Positions 53,245 to 62,523 of a stretch of 64,000 nucleotides of DNA are shown here, piece by piece. Numbering within the stretch: the first letter of the stretch is position 1; each line of letters starts with the position of its first letter. Source of the DNA: Dorea sp. CAG:317 (GTDB lineage: Bacteria > Bacillota > Clostridia > Lachnospirales > Lachnospiraceae). Location of the stretch: assembly GCA_000433535.1 (NCBI GenBank), contig FR892671.1, forward strand, positions 139,205-203,204. The letters are read 5' to 3'. Under the pieces are notes generated by a model. It saw only the letters and a list, made by a program, of their open reading frames with translations, made no database searches and was not told the DNA's origin. A program made the position numbers and the translations under genes.

Positions 53245-53967
53245 ATGAGACAAACACCTAAATATGCGATGATTGAAAATGATTTTATTGAAAAAATACA
53301 ATCCGGGGAACTAAAGGCCGGCGCAGAGCTTCCCAGCGAATCGGATCTCATCCAATTATACCAGGTCAGCAGAGTCACTGTTCGGCGTGCCATTGATGAA
53401 TTATATCATCAGGGATATATTGAAAAAATGCAGGGAAAGCGCACTTGCGTCAAAGGAAAAGTTAAATTACAGGAACTGACTTCTATTTCCAGCTATACCG
53501 AAGAGATCATCCGCCAGGGCATGACTCCTTCCCGCCAACTTCTTGCTGCTGAACTCAGAGTTTGTACCAGCGAAGAAGCAAGTCTGCTGCATCTTCAAAA
53601 GGCTGATCCTGTATTTCATATGACAAGAATTTACTTTGCGGATGGGACTCCACTCTGCCTTACAAGCACTGTTCTGCCTTACCATTTGTTCCGCGATATT
53701 GAAACCTATGATTTTGAACAACATTCTCTTTATAAAATCATAGAAGAGAACTATCATACACAAATTACGACTTCATCGCTCAAACTCAAAGCAGTCTCTG
53801 CTTATGGAGATATTTCCGAGCATCTCAATGTCAGTGATGATACGCCACTTCTATACTCTACAGGATTGACCTATGGGATTAAAAATGATGAAGAAATTCC
53901 GATCGAGCTTTTCTATAACTATTATTTGACGACGCGATTTGAATATTCATTGATACAACGAAGATAA
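53245..53967 (+). CDS. GntR-family regulator, HutC/UTRA type
   Basis: A 240-aa regulator: a winged helix-turn-helix (residues 5-72, with GAELPSESDLIQLYQVSRVTVRRAIDEL) and a UTRA effector domain (about 90-235, ELTSISSYTEEIIRQG...YNYYLTTRFEYSL). Most such proteins are repressors released by a metabolite. It is divergent from the glycohydrolase/PfkB/PnuC operon and flanked by matching palindromes, so it should control both directions. E. coli yegW is the equivalent neighbour of yegUV. Confidence 0.93.
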   Translation: MRQTPKYAMIENDFIEKIQSGELKAGAELPSESDLIQLYQVSRVTVRRAIDELYHQGYIEKMQGKRTCVKGKVKLQELTSISSYTEEIIRQGMTPSRQLLAAELRVCTSEEASLLHLQKADPVFHMTRIYFADGTPLCLTSTVLPYHLFRDIETYDFEQHSLYKIIEENYHTQITTSSLKLKAVSAYGDISEHLNVSDDTPLLYSTGLTYGIKNDEEIPIELFYNYYLTTRFEYSLIQRR

Positions 53968-53995
53968 GGGGGAGGTGCTTTCGCACCTCCCCCTT
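53966..53995. terminator. Strong hairpin after the GntR gene
   Basis: A 13-bp GC-rich stem, AAGGGGGAGGTGC / GCACCTCCCCCTT, with a 4-nt loop, beginning in the GntR stop codon. It separates convergent genes. The T-runs are weak on both strands. Confidence 0.75.
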
Positions 53996-54022
53996 GTATC
54001 ATTTCTTACTTTAACAATACAC

Positions 54023-55135
54023 CTAGTTTGTGATTGTCTCCTCAGTTTCTTTGTCAAATACGTGAATCTTCTCTGCGTCTAAAGCAAATTTCACAACATC
54101 ACCTGTTCTTGCAGCTGTCTTAGGCTCAACTCTTGCTGTCATGTTTGCTCCTTCATAATCAAAGTATAAGAATACTTCTGCACCAAGCATCTCGTATACA
54201 CGAATCTTTGCTTCGATCACTGTATCTGGAGATTTTGCGATGAAATCAGCTTCATCATGTACATCTTCCGGACGGATACCAAGAACAACTGTCTTTCCAT
54301 CATAACCGCCTTCGATCAGCTTTTTCGCTTTCTCTTCCGGAAGTTTGATTGCAGACGGACCAGCCTGAAGATAAACATCTTTACCGTCTACTTTACATGT
54401 AGCGTCAACGAAGTTCATCTGTGGTGAACCGATGAATCCTGCTACGAATAAGTTACATGGACGATCATAAAGTGTCTGTGGTGTATCTACCTGCTGTACA
54501 ACACCTGCGTTCATTACTACGATTCTTGTTCCAAGTGTCATAGCTTCTGTCTGGTCATGTGTTACATAAATAATCGTTGTACCGAGTCTCTGATGTAATC
54601 TGGAAATCTCAACACGCATCTGTCCACGGAGTTTTGCATCCAAGTTAGAAAGAGGCTCATCCATGAGGAATACTTTCGGGTTACGAACGATTGCACGTCC
54701 CATAGCTACACGCTGTCTCTGTCCACCGGATAACGCTTTCGGCTTACGATCAAGAAGAGCTTCCAGATCAAGGATTCTTGCAGCTTCTTTTACCATTTTA
54801 TCAATCTCGTCTTTTGGTACTTTTCTAAGTTTCAGACCAAAAGCCATGTTATCATATACTGTCATATGTGGGTACAGAGCGTAGTTCTGGAATACCATTG
54901 CGATATCTCTGTCCTTTGGCTCTACATCATTTACCACTTTGTCACCGATCATAAGCTCACCGGAAGAGATGTCTTCCAGACCTGCGATCATACGAAGTGT
55001 TGTAGATTTACCACATCCTGATGGTCCTACGAAAATGATGAATTCTTTATCCGCAATCTCAAGATTGAAGTCTTTTACAGCTTCAAATCCGTTTGGATAT
55101 ACTTTGTTAATATGTTTTAATGATAAACTTGCCAT
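54023..55135 (-). CDS. msmK: Multiple-sugar ABC transporter ATPase (MsmK/UgpC type)
   Basis: A 370-aa CUT1-family ATPase with Walker A GPSGCGKST (about residue 38), Q-loop, LSGGQRQRVAMGRA, VFLMDEPLSNLDAK and the switch His in YVTHDQTEA, then the C-terminal TOBE/regulatory domain. No permease or binding-protein gene is nearby, as is common for MsmK, which serves several sugar transporters. A long hairpin with a T-run sits upstream, between it and rsmI. Confidence 0.95.
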   Translation of the reverse strand: MASLSLKHINKVYPNGFEAVKDFNLEIADKEFIIFVGPSGCGKSTTLRMIAGLEDISSGELMIGDKVVNDVEPKDRDIAMVFQNYALYPHMTVYDNMAFGLKLRKVPKDEIDKMVKEAARILDLEALLDRKPKALSGGQRQRVAMGRAIVRNPKVFLMDEPLSNLDAKLRGQMRVEISRLHQRLGTTIIYVTHDQTEAMTLGTRIVVMNAGVVQQVDTPQTLYDRPCNLFVAGFIGSPQMNFVDATCKVDGKDVYLQAGPSAIKLPEEKAKKLIEGGYDGKTVVLGIRPEDVHDEADFIAKSPDTVIEAKIRVYEMLGAEVFLYFDYEGANMTARVEPKTAARTGDVVKFALDAEKIHVFDKETEETITN

Positions 55136-55188
55136 GTTATACTTCCTCCTAAAATAGTTATTCGTCTTCTCTCTGTTAAAAAGTATAA

Positions 55189-55275
55189 TAAAAAAACAGG
55201 CTTACGGGTATGCCCAAGTTGAACAATCTTTTTGTGCTTTTCTGTACAACTTGACGAACATGCCCGATGACCTGT
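55189..55275 (-). terminator. Long multi-block hairpin upstream of msmK
   Basis: On the minus strand four paired blocks (ACAGG/CCTGT, CGGGCATG/CATACCCG, CAAGTTG/CAACTTG and a short inner pair) make an arm of about 35 nt, then TTTTTTT. It ends rsmI transcription or attenuates msmK. It is much longer than other terminators in the window. Confidence 0.72.
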
Positions 55276-55298
55276 TCTGATTTATTTCATCTCCCAAT

Positions 55299-56135
55299 TT
55301 AAAGAAGCGCCTGATAAATATCTCTTTTACTCACACCACGATCTTTTGCCACCTGCTTCATGGCTTCTTTTTTTTCCATACCGCCGGAAAGATAGTGTTC
55401 CATATGTTCTTCCACAGTAAGTTGTTCCCACTGGGCTTTTTCTTCTTCTCGAATTTCCAGTCTGCTCTTTCCCTCTATAACGATCACGCACTCCCCCTTC
55501 GGAGCGTTCTTCTCATAGTACGCAAGCGCCTCCGGAAGTGTTGTGGCAAACACCGTCTCATGCTTCTTCGTAAGCTCTCGGCAGACACTGACCTTGCGAC
55601 CTCCCAAAACATCCCTCAGAAGCTTAAGCGTCTTTACCAGTCGATGGGGAGCTTCGTATAAAACAATCGTCCTTGTCTCCTCTTTTAATTCATCCAGCAC
55701 TGCCTGCCGCTCTTTCTTATCTGTTGGAAGAAATGCCTCAAACGCAAATCTTCTTGTCGGCAGACCGGATATGGTAAGTGCGGTGATACAAGCTGCCGCT
55801 CCCGGCACTGCTGTCACTGTAATTCCGGATTCCTGACACATTTTCACCAATTCTTCCCCCGGGTCAGAAATTCCGGGTGTCCCCGCATCCGTGATCAATG
55901 CGATAGTTTCGCCATTTTGCAGGCGCTCCACCAGCTTATGCCCTTTTTCTATTTTATTGTATTCATGGTAACTGGTCATCGGCGTCTTAATCTCAAAATG
56001 ATTGAGAAGCTTTACGCTGTTCCTTGTATCTTCCGCCGCAATAAGATCCGCCTCTTTCAGCACCCGGATTGCACGAAACGTCATATCTTCCAGATTGCCG
56101 ATGGGGGTGGCACACAAATATAATGTTCCTTGCAT
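55299..56135 (-). CDS. rsmI: 16S rRNA (cytidine-1402-2'-O)-methyltransferase
   Basis: A 278-aa SAM-dependent methyltransferase of the tetrapyrrole-methylase fold. It has GTLYLCATPIGNLEDMTFRA at the start, AEDTRNSVKLLNHF, LITDAGTPGISDPGE (about residue 80) and VLYEAPHRLVKTL. With RsmH it modifies C1402 in the decoding site. Normal length. No other rRNA gene is adjacent; the acid-sugar kinase gene is upstream. Confidence 0.96.
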   Translation of the reverse strand: MQGTLYLCATPIGNLEDMTFRAIRVLKEADLIAAEDTRNSVKLLNHFEIKTPMTSYHEYNKIEKGHKLVERLQNGETIALITDAGTPGISDPGEELVKMCQESGITVTAVPGAAACITALTISGLPTRRFAFEAFLPTDKKERQAVLDELKEETRTIVLYEAPHRLVKTLKLLRDVLGGRKVSVCRELTKKHETVFATTLPEALAYYEKNAPKGECVIVIEGKSRLEIREEEKAQWEQLTVEEHMEHYLSGGMEKKEAMKQVAKDRGVSKRDIYQALL

Positions 56136-56186
56136 TTCTGTCTACCCTCCTCTACTACAATATCAGTTTTACCATGCATTGTTTTA

Positions 56187-57620
56187 TTATGCAAGCAAAA
56201 TCTCTACTGCCTCTCGTAATGTTGTTACTTCTCCAACATTTCCCGGGAAAATTATATATGGGGTCATTGGGAACTTACTTTCCTTTCCAGTTTGCCATAC
56301 CGGAATTCCAGGACATATTTGGCCCATGACATTTGCTTTTTTCACACGAAGTGCTTTCGTTCCTATATCACTTGATGTAATTCCGCCTTTTGCAACCACA
56401 AAAGCCGGTGTTACCTTCAACTTTCCGACTAACGACTGAACCGCATCAGATATTTTTACTGATCTCAAAAGAGCCTCCTCCTTTGTATCATTTTCAACTG
56501 ATAATAGTTTTCGCCTTGTATAAACCACTACTGTTTTTCCGTTTTCGATCAATTCTTCTTCTTTTTTGACAGTTTCAATAATTTCTTTTTCAAACGCTTT
56601 TTCATCCAATACCAAATCCGAATTAAATTCCAAGAAAACCAATCCTTCTATTTTTCTTAATTCTTCCATCTGACTGGTAGTCTTTTTTGTGTGTGAGCCA
56701 ACCACAACAATTCCACCATTCTTGGATTCCTTCACCACCATTTCCTTTCGCGTAAGCAATGGTTTGTCCGAAACTCCTCCCATTACTTTCACCAATGCAG
56801 CAGCGGTACGAAACATAAAATTCTTTCCCCTTGACATAGCCCGATATAACGCTATAGTAAATACTTTCAAATCGTAATAATCTACCGCATTTACCACAAC
56901 TTTTCCAAATCCCTGTACTTTCATCAGTTTTTCCATAATTCTATCAATCTGTTGTTCTCGCAGTTCTTTCAAAGTGATATATGTGACACTCTTCGCCGGA
57001 TACTGTCCTTTTGTTTTTTCTTCAATATACTCACACAAATCAGAGGACTGATATCCAAATGTTTTATCTTTTGCAAATTCTGTCTGCCCTGCTGGAATAA
57101 GCTGATTTCCAGTTTTCACATAGTGAATATTTTCTATCGTATAACGACCGCCTTCCTTAAAAAACGGACATATTATCTCTCCATCCACTCTTTTCGTTCC
57201 ATCTGCCTCAAATCCTTCACGAAGCAACTCTGTTTCCAATGGATAGTGTCCTCTCAATGTAGAGTCGCCTCGGCTAATAATTAGATATTCTTTCCCGGTT
57301 TTTTTCGAGATTTTATCTATACGCTCAATAATTTCTTTGTGGCATAAAGTAGTCTGTTCTATCGTAAAACCTCTGGAATTCGTCAAAATATAAAACATTC
57401 GCGTCTTTTCTTCAAAACCACTTCTTATACTTTCTTCAGACCAGTCTGTATAAACAGAAACATCATGAACCGTTTGTACTCCTGTTGGATCATCATCTAA
57501 TACAATTATTTTTTTATGATTCTTTTCTATTTCGTCTTTTAATTCTTTTTCTATTTCTTTTTCATTCTGCACAGTGAACTGATTTAAAATCTGTATATCC
57601 AAATTCTTTAACTCACTCAT
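56187..57620 (-). CDS. DUF1537 four-carbon acid sugar kinase
   Basis: A 477-aa kinase of the family that includes OtnK and related acid-sugar kinases. Motifs: VLDDDPTGVQTVHDV (about residue 40), ISRGDSTLRGHYPLE, a late VVAKGGITSSDIGTKAL and VWQTGKESKFP. Characterised members phosphorylate 3-oxo-tetronate, threonate or denticulate-type acids with ATP. It follows the BKACE gene by 9 bp. No aldolase or dehydrogenase partner of the known otn pathway is in view, which sets this cluster apart. Confidence 0.92.
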   Translation of the reverse strand: MSELKNLDIQILNQFTVQNEKEIEKELKDEIEKNHKKIIVLDDDPTGVQTVHDVSVYTDWSEESIRSGFEEKTRMFYILTNSRGFTIEQTTLCHKEIIERIDKISKKTGKEYLIISRGDSTLRGHYPLETELLREGFEADGTKRVDGEIICPFFKEGGRYTIENIHYVKTGNQLIPAGQTEFAKDKTFGYQSSDLCEYIEEKTKGQYPAKSVTYITLKELREQQIDRIMEKLMKVQGFGKVVVNAVDYYDLKVFTIALYRAMSRGKNFMFRTAAALVKVMGGVSDKPLLTRKEMVVKESKNGGIVVVGSHTKKTTSQMEELRKIEGLVFLEFNSDLVLDEKAFEKEIIETVKKEEELIENGKTVVVYTRRKLLSVENDTKEEALLRSVKISDAVQSLVGKLKVTPAFVVAKGGITSSDIGTKALRVKKANVMGQICPGIPVWQTGKESKFPMTPYIIFPGNVGEVTTLREAVEILLA

Positions 57621-57629
57621 AGCTTCCTC

Positions 57630-58427
57630 CTATATATTAAGCATTTTTCTTGCTTCTTGCGGTGTCATTGGTTCCTTATCCATTGCCTTTAACAATCGCA
57701 CCGTCTTCTCAACCAATGCCACATTATTATCTACTTGCGTCATCGGATCCAAATAATTACTATCCTCAAATCCAATACGCACCGTTTTCGCACCAAGCCC
57801 CAGAGCTCCTGCAATAATACCAAAATCTCGCCTATTAGCATGTGTAATTCCCCATATTGTATCTTTTGGAATGAAATTCACCATAGCTGCTAATGCTTCC
57901 GGAGTAGCCGGGGCTTCCCCTTTATGTCCCAAAACCACACTAAATAAAATAGGATTCTTCATAGGAAATTCTTTTCTCAATTCCTGTACTATATAAGTAT
58001 GACCTATTTCAAAAACCTCTATTTCTGGCGTTTTCCCTGTCTTTATAATTTCATTTACGCAATATTTTACTTCTGGAATAGGGTTACAATATACAGAATC
58101 TCCAAGATTTGTAGAGCCAACATTCAATGAACATGCTTCAATTTTATCATAGTAGAGCGGCGCACATCTTTCTTCTATCGTCAAATTAGATACGCCTCCC
58201 GTAGATGCCTGAATTACAATATCTGATTGCTCTCTGATTCTTTCCACAGTCTCCTTCAGAACACTCAAATCCGAAGTCAGATTTCCTTTTTTATCTCTTA
58301 CATGTAAATGTACCATAGCTGCACCTGCTTCAGCACATGCTATTACATCTTGTGCAATTTTTTTTGGATTAATATCATGATTTGTTGCACTGACTGGTGC
58401 TACAGAAATTAAAATTTTCTCTGCCAT
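57630..58427 (-). CDS. BKACE-family beta-keto acid cleavage enzyme (DUF849)
   Basis: A 265-aa TIM-barrel enzyme of the 3-keto-5-aminohexanoate cleavage family. It has ISVAPVSATNHDINPKKIAQD at the start, the Zn-binding HLHVRDKKG (about residue 40), QASTGG and a C-terminal ITHANRRDFG/VRIGFEDSNYL. These enzymes take a beta-keto acid and acetyl-CoA and give acetoacetate and an acyl-CoA. In the same unit as a cupin and DUF1537 kinase it suggests a beta-keto acid intermediate from an acid sugar. It is shorter than the usual ~275-310 aa. Confidence 0.9.
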   Translation of the reverse strand: MAEKILISVAPVSATNHDINPKKIAQDVIACAEAGAAMVHLHVRDKKGNLTSDLSVLKETVERIREQSDIVIQASTGGVSNLTIEERCAPLYYDKIEACSLNVGSTNLGDSVYCNPIPEVKYCVNEIIKTGKTPEIEVFEIGHTYIVQELRKEFPMKNPILFSVVLGHKGEAPATPEALAAMVNFIPKDTIWGITHANRRDFGIIAGALGLGAKTVRIGFEDSNYLDPMTQVDNNVALVEKTVRLLKAMDKEPMTPQEARKMLNI

Positions 58428-58451
58428 TTCTTTTTCCTTCTTTCTACTATT

Positions 58452-58805
58452 TTATTCGTATAAAACTTGCGCAATCAAAATTAAAGGTTCTTCCCCTTCA
58501 CAAGCAATTCCATGTGTATCTCCAGGCATCGCTGCAATAATATCTCCTGATTCAAGATGTTGTTCCTCTCCGTTTATAATATGTATTGCCTTTCCTGATA
58601 CTAATACCATTGACTCCATTTCTCCTTGATGTGTATGCATACCAATTGATACACCAGGTTCCAACACATGCCTTACATATGCTCTCCCTTTTCCCAACAT
58701 TTCTGCAGGGGCATCCAAAAGCTTCTGCATCCTTACAGTTCCTTCTCCACCCATACAGTTCTCAATAGGGACAATCTCTATCTCTTTCGCTTTTCTATAA
58801 ACCAT
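58452..58805 (-). CDS. Small cupin-domain protein
   Basis: A 117-aa single-domain cupin. It has metal-ligand residues in GMHTHQGEMESMVLVSGKA (two His, one Glu) and the later His in AMPGDTHGI. Likely an isomerase, epimerase or decarboxylase acting on a sugar acid, or a sensor. It is first after the terminator that ends the transporter/GntR unit and lies 24 bp before BKACE. Confidence 0.88.
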   Translation of the reverse strand: MVYRKAKEIEIVPIENCMGGEGTVRMQKLLDAPAEMLGKGRAYVRHVLEPGVSIGMHTHQGEMESMVLVSGKAIHIINGEEQHLESGDIIAAMPGDTHGIACEGEEPLILIAQVLYE

Positions 58806-58848
58806 CTTTCTTATTCCTCTTTCTTTTTATCTCTATCCTTTTTAAGTT

Positions 58849-58887
58849 TTAAAAATAAAAGCGGATTCCAGCATTTCGGAATCCGCT
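58849..58887 (-). terminator. Terminator between GntR and cupin genes
   Basis: AGCGGATTCC / GGAATCCGCT (10 bp, 8-nt loop), followed by TTTTATTTTT on the minus strand. It splits the cluster into two transcription units or gives partial read-through. Confidence 0.85.
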
Positions 58888-58914
58888 CTCCGACCGCATT
58901 TAATTAATCGCGGC

Positions 58915-59625
58915 TTACTTTTCCCAATATTGATAATGTCTTTCTACAATCTCTGGAATCTGATCTTCTCTTTTATTCCTAAGCATATCCAACATATCTC
59001 GATGAAGAGTAACAAATTCTTCTCGATGCCCTCTCTCCAACATATAGTCAATCGTAAGAACTCTTGTCTGTCGGGTAATTTTATCTACATAATAAGCAAT
59101 GCTATCCAGCAAATCATTTTTCATAACATCTACAAGCACCGAATGAAATCTGACATCAGCTTCAAATATTTTTACAGAAGATGGCTCTTTCTTCTTAATT
59201 TCTTCTTCCATATTTCTTATCTCTATTCCAAGCTCTTCAAATTCCTGGTCACCCATTTGCTTCATCGCTTCTTGTAATATTCCCAGATCAATAACTTTTC
59301 GCAATTCTATAAGCTGCTGCTTAGAATCTTTCTGCAAAATAATCCCATATAAAATCGGATACAACATCTTATAATTATATTCCTGCCTAATATAAGTTCC
59401 ATCTGCCCTTCGAATCTCAACGACACCATATGCTTCTAAAATCTTGATTGCTTCTCTAACAGAATTCCTTCCAACATTAAATGTCTCGCACAACTCTGGC
59501 TCTGTCGGAATCTTATCCCCAGGCTTTAATTCTCCATTAATTATAGCGTTTGTAATCTGATCTACGATTCGTTCTACTACTGACTTGTTCGCCAACGAAA
59601 CTTTCATAAATTTGTTTTCACTCAT
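58915..59625 (-). CDS. GntR-family regulator, FadR/FCD type
   Basis: A 236-aa regulator with a winged helix (about 10-80: LKPGDKIPTEPELCETFNVGRNSVREAIKILEAYGVVEIRRADGTYI) and an all-helical FCD domain with metal-binding residues (about 95-230, including FHSVLVDVMKNDLLD and LHRDMLDML). FCD regulators often bind acid-sugar ligands. It lies at the end of the TRAP operon and likely controls the whole cluster. The 13-bp repeats upstream of the operon are its likely targets. Confidence 0.93.
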   Translation of the reverse strand: MSENKFMKVSLANKSVVERIVDQITNAIINGELKPGDKIPTEPELCETFNVGRNSVREAIKILEAYGVVEIRRADGTYIRQEYNYKMLYPILYGIILQKDSKQQLIELRKVIDLGILQEAMKQMGDQEFEELGIEIRNMEEEIKKKEPSSVKIFEADVRFHSVLVDVMKNDLLDSIAYYVDKITRQTRVLTIDYMLERGHREEFVTLHRDMLDMLRNKREDQIPEIVERHYQYWEK

Positions 59626-59691
59626 TGTATCACCCTAACAACATTCTTCGTCCTATGTTATAAGTATACAACAAGTCTTTTTTCTACGCAA

Positions 59692-60960
59692 TTATTTGAT
59701 TAAACACGTTGTAAGCCACGGAACAAACGTAATAATCAAAAGCGCTGCCATCGACATTAGAAGAAGCGGCACCATCTTTCTGCATATTTCCTCAAATTTA
59801 ACTTTTCCAATATCCGCCGCAACATACAGATTTGGTCCTACTGGAGGAGTAACCTGACCAATTGATAGATTCAACACTAACACAACTCCCAAATGTATCA
59901 TGTCAATACCAAGTGCTTTAGCAATCGGCATAATAATTGGTACCAGAATATATAATGCACTTGTATTATCCATTACACATCCAGCCAGTAAGAATACGAA
60001 ATTAATGATAAGAAGCATAAGGTATTTATTATCTGTCAAACCGATAGCAATCTCTGTCAGTCTTGATGCAATTCCCTGTTGAGTAAGAACCCATGAGAAA
60101 ATCCCTGCATTCATAATAATCAATAAAATAATACCAGTAGTTTTTGCAGTACTGAACAAAGTTTCTTTAAATGAGGCAAAATCTAATTCTTTATAAATAA
60201 ATTTTCCAACAATAAAGCTATAAACAACCGCAACAGCAGCTGCCTCTGTTGGCGTAAAGATACCTGAGTAGATACCACCAAGTACAATAACTGGACTTAA
60301 AAAGCCCGGCAAAGCTCCACCAAATGCTTTTAATATTTCTTTCTTACTAGCCCTTGGTTTATCTCCTTTCCATCCATTTTTCTTCGAATAGTAGAATACT
60401 GTCAGACATAATATTAATGCAAACGTAATGCCCGGTATGATTCCTGCAAGAAATAAATCGCTTATTGATTCTCCTGTAATCATCCCATAGATAATAAAAG
60501 TAATACTTGGCGGGATTACCGTTCCAAGCGAACCAGAAATTGCGGACAACGCACTAGAAAATCCGGCATCATATCCTTGTTTAATCATAGCTGGAATCAA
60601 GATAGATCCCATTGCTGCAACGGTTGCTGTTCCAGAACCGGAAATCGCAGCAAAAAACAAAGCACAAATAACAGCCACATATCCAAGGCCTCCGTGAATC
60701 GGTCCCATCATACTATCAGCAAGATTAATCAAACGTTTTGAAATACCACCTTTATCCATTAGAACTCCGGCCAATACAAACAACGGGATTGTAAGTAAAG
60801 AAAATTTTTGTACTGTTGCCTGCATCATAGAAGGTATAACACCAAGTGGACTTCCTGTTACAATTAATGTCAAAGCACTGGATAATCCCAAAGAAATAGA
60901 AATCGGGATATTCAGAAAAATAAATATTGCAAGTGAAATAAACAAAACTGCTGCTGCCAT
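59692..60960 (-). CDS. dctM: TRAP transporter large permease (DctM)
   Basis: A 422-aa membrane protein with about 12 helices. Motifs typical of DctM include MMGPIHGGLGYVAVICALFFAAISGSGTATVAAMG (near residue 85-118), VIPPSITFIIYG and the C-terminal IGQVTPPVGPNLYVA. It imports an organic acid driven by the Na+ gradient, working with the small subunit and the binding protein. Confidence 0.96.
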   Translation of the reverse strand: MAAAVLFISLAIFIFLNIPISISLGLSSALTLIVTGSPLGVIPSMMQATVQKFSLLTIPLFVLAGVLMDKGGISKRLINLADSMMGPIHGGLGYVAVICALFFAAISGSGTATVAAMGSILIPAMIKQGYDAGFSSALSAISGSLGTVIPPSITFIIYGMITGESISDLFLAGIIPGITFALILCLTVFYYSKKNGWKGDKPRASKKEILKAFGGALPGFLSPVIVLGGIYSGIFTPTEAAAVAVVYSFIVGKFIYKELDFASFKETLFSTAKTTGIILLIIMNAGIFSWVLTQQGIASRLTEIAIGLTDNKYLMLLIINFVFLLAGCVMDNTSALYILVPIIMPIAKALGIDMIHLGVVLVLNLSIGQVTPPVGPNLYVAADIGKVKFEEICRKMVPLLLMSMAALLIITFVPWLTTCLIK

Positions 60961-60963
60961 CTT

Positions 60964-61473
60964 CTATTCCCCCTTTCTCTTTTTAATCTCTTCTGGAGCT
61001 TTGGATACTTGCATTTCTCTTTGTATCATTCGTACAATAGAAAATACAGCCGACAACGGAATTGCCAATCCAATTAACCAACTTGGCATTTCCAGCACTC
61101 CTGTCAACAAACCATATTTATATTGTCTATATACCATAATCGTTCCCCAGATAATCCAGATAATATAATTTATACAACAAACTATAATTCTAAATATGGA
61201 ATGAACCGTACGCGCTTTTCCCTTAAACTTATCTGTTAAATATGCAAATCCCATATGTGAATCTGTTTTAAATGCACTTGCAGCAGCAAGGCAACACACC
61301 CACACAAACATCGTAGTTACTAATTCTTGGCTAAATGACATATTGAACCATGTGATTTTTCTGGAAAAAACATTCATAAATGTAACAAGTGCCATAATAA
61401 CCAATGCAATTGCACAAATATATTCTTCAAAATTATCCCACAATTCTCTTAGGATACTTTTTGATTTACTCAT
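60964..61473 (-). CDS. dctQ: TRAP transporter small permease (DctQ)
   Basis: About 169 aa with four membrane helices, including the FSQELVTTMFVWVCCLAAASAFKTDSHMGF segment of the DctQ family. It bridges the large permease. The ATG eight bases after GGAGG is preferred to the one two codons earlier. It lies 3 bp upstream of dctM. Confidence 0.93.
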   Translation of the reverse strand: MSKSKSILRELWDNFEEYICAIALVIMALVTFMNVFSRKITWFNMSFSQELVTTMFVWVCCLAAASAFKTDSHMGFAYLTDKFKGKARTVHSIFRIIVCCINYIIWIIWGTIMVYRQYKYGLLTGVLEMPSWLIGLAIPLSAVFSIVRMIQREMQVSKAPEEIKKRKGE

Positions 61474-61490
61474 CTCCATTTCCTCCTTTG

Positions 61491-62498
61491 TTATTTCCCT
61501 TGAAACAAATCAATAACATCCTGCCCTACTATATCTGCATATTCATCATACATTCCAGCACAGGCTTCTTTGAACTCTACTCTTTCTTCATCCGTCAATT
61601 CTGTAAACTGAACACCTTCCGTCTCAAGTTTTTCTATAATACTCGCTTCATTCTCAGCAAGATAAGCATTTCCCCATTCAAGTGCTTTATCCGCACATCT
61701 CTGAATGAGTTCTGCATCCTCGTCTGATAACTTTGCAAGTGTTTTATTACTAATAACCCAGATATTTGTATCTCTTACACCATCCCATAGCAATACATTC
61801 TTCTGTACCTCAGAAAATTTTGAAGAATCAAATACAGCGATAGGATTTTCCTGTCCATCAATCGCTCCCTGCTGAAGGGATGTATAAACTTCCGAAAAAT
61901 CCATTGCCGTAGGATTTGCATGAAAATAATTCTTGTATAAATCAATAAAAATATTAGCTCCTGGTACTCGTATATTCATTCCTTTTAAATCTTCCGGTGA
62001 ATGAATCTCCTTATTACTTGAAATCTGTCTAGATCCCGCATTGTTAATTCCCAGCATGCTCATTTCCAGATCATTACACCAGCTATTTACCTCTTTTTTT
62101 ACTTCCTTATCATTAACAAACTCAATCAAATCATCTGTTGTGTCAAAAAGAAACGGTAACCAAAATGCATAAAATCTAGAATCATAATTGGCAATATTAG
62201 CTGGAGCACAAGCATGAATATCAATGTTTCCAGCTTGGACCAATTCAATTGCCTTGGTTAAATCACTTCCAGATAGTCCGCAGTTCTGATAAATCTCAAC
62301 TTGAATCCGCCCATTACTTTCCTCATCTACATACTTTGTAAATTCTTTTGCTGTTAAATCACTTATAGACTCTGGTTGCTGAGTATGCGACATTCTAATA
62401 ATAATTTTATCATCTGATGTACTTCCGCATCCCGCTAGTATGCCTACCACCATCACGCAAACTAAAAGCGATGCCAAAATACGTTTTATTCTTATCAT
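61491..62498 (-). CDS. dctP: TRAP transporter substrate-binding lipoprotein (DctP)
   Basis: A 335-aa extracytoplasmic binding protein. It has a signal peptide with lipobox GILAGC (about residue 23), IQVEIYQNCGLSGSDLTKAIELVQAG (about 80-105), the DctP arginine in GMNIRVPGA that binds the carboxylate, and FSEVYTSLQQGAIDGQENP. It captures a carboxylic acid and delivers it to DctQM. The neighbours point to a sugar acid. Confidence 0.95.
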   Translation of the reverse strand: MIRIKRILASLLVCVMVVGILAGCGSTSDDKIIIRMSHTQQPESISDLTAKEFTKYVDEESNGRIQVEIYQNCGLSGSDLTKAIELVQAGNIDIHACAPANIANYDSRFYAFWLPFLFDTTDDLIEFVNDKEVKKEVNSWCNDLEMSMLGINNAGSRQISSNKEIHSPEDLKGMNIRVPGANIFIDLYKNYFHANPTAMDFSEVYTSLQQGAIDGQENPIAVFDSSKFSEVQKNVLLWDGVRDTNIWVISNKTLAKLSDEDAELIQRCADKALEWGNAYLAENEASIIEKLETEGVQFTELTDEERVEFKEACAGMYDEYADIVGQDVIDLFQGK

Positions 62499-62523
62499 TT
62501 GAAATCCCTCCTATTCGCACCTA

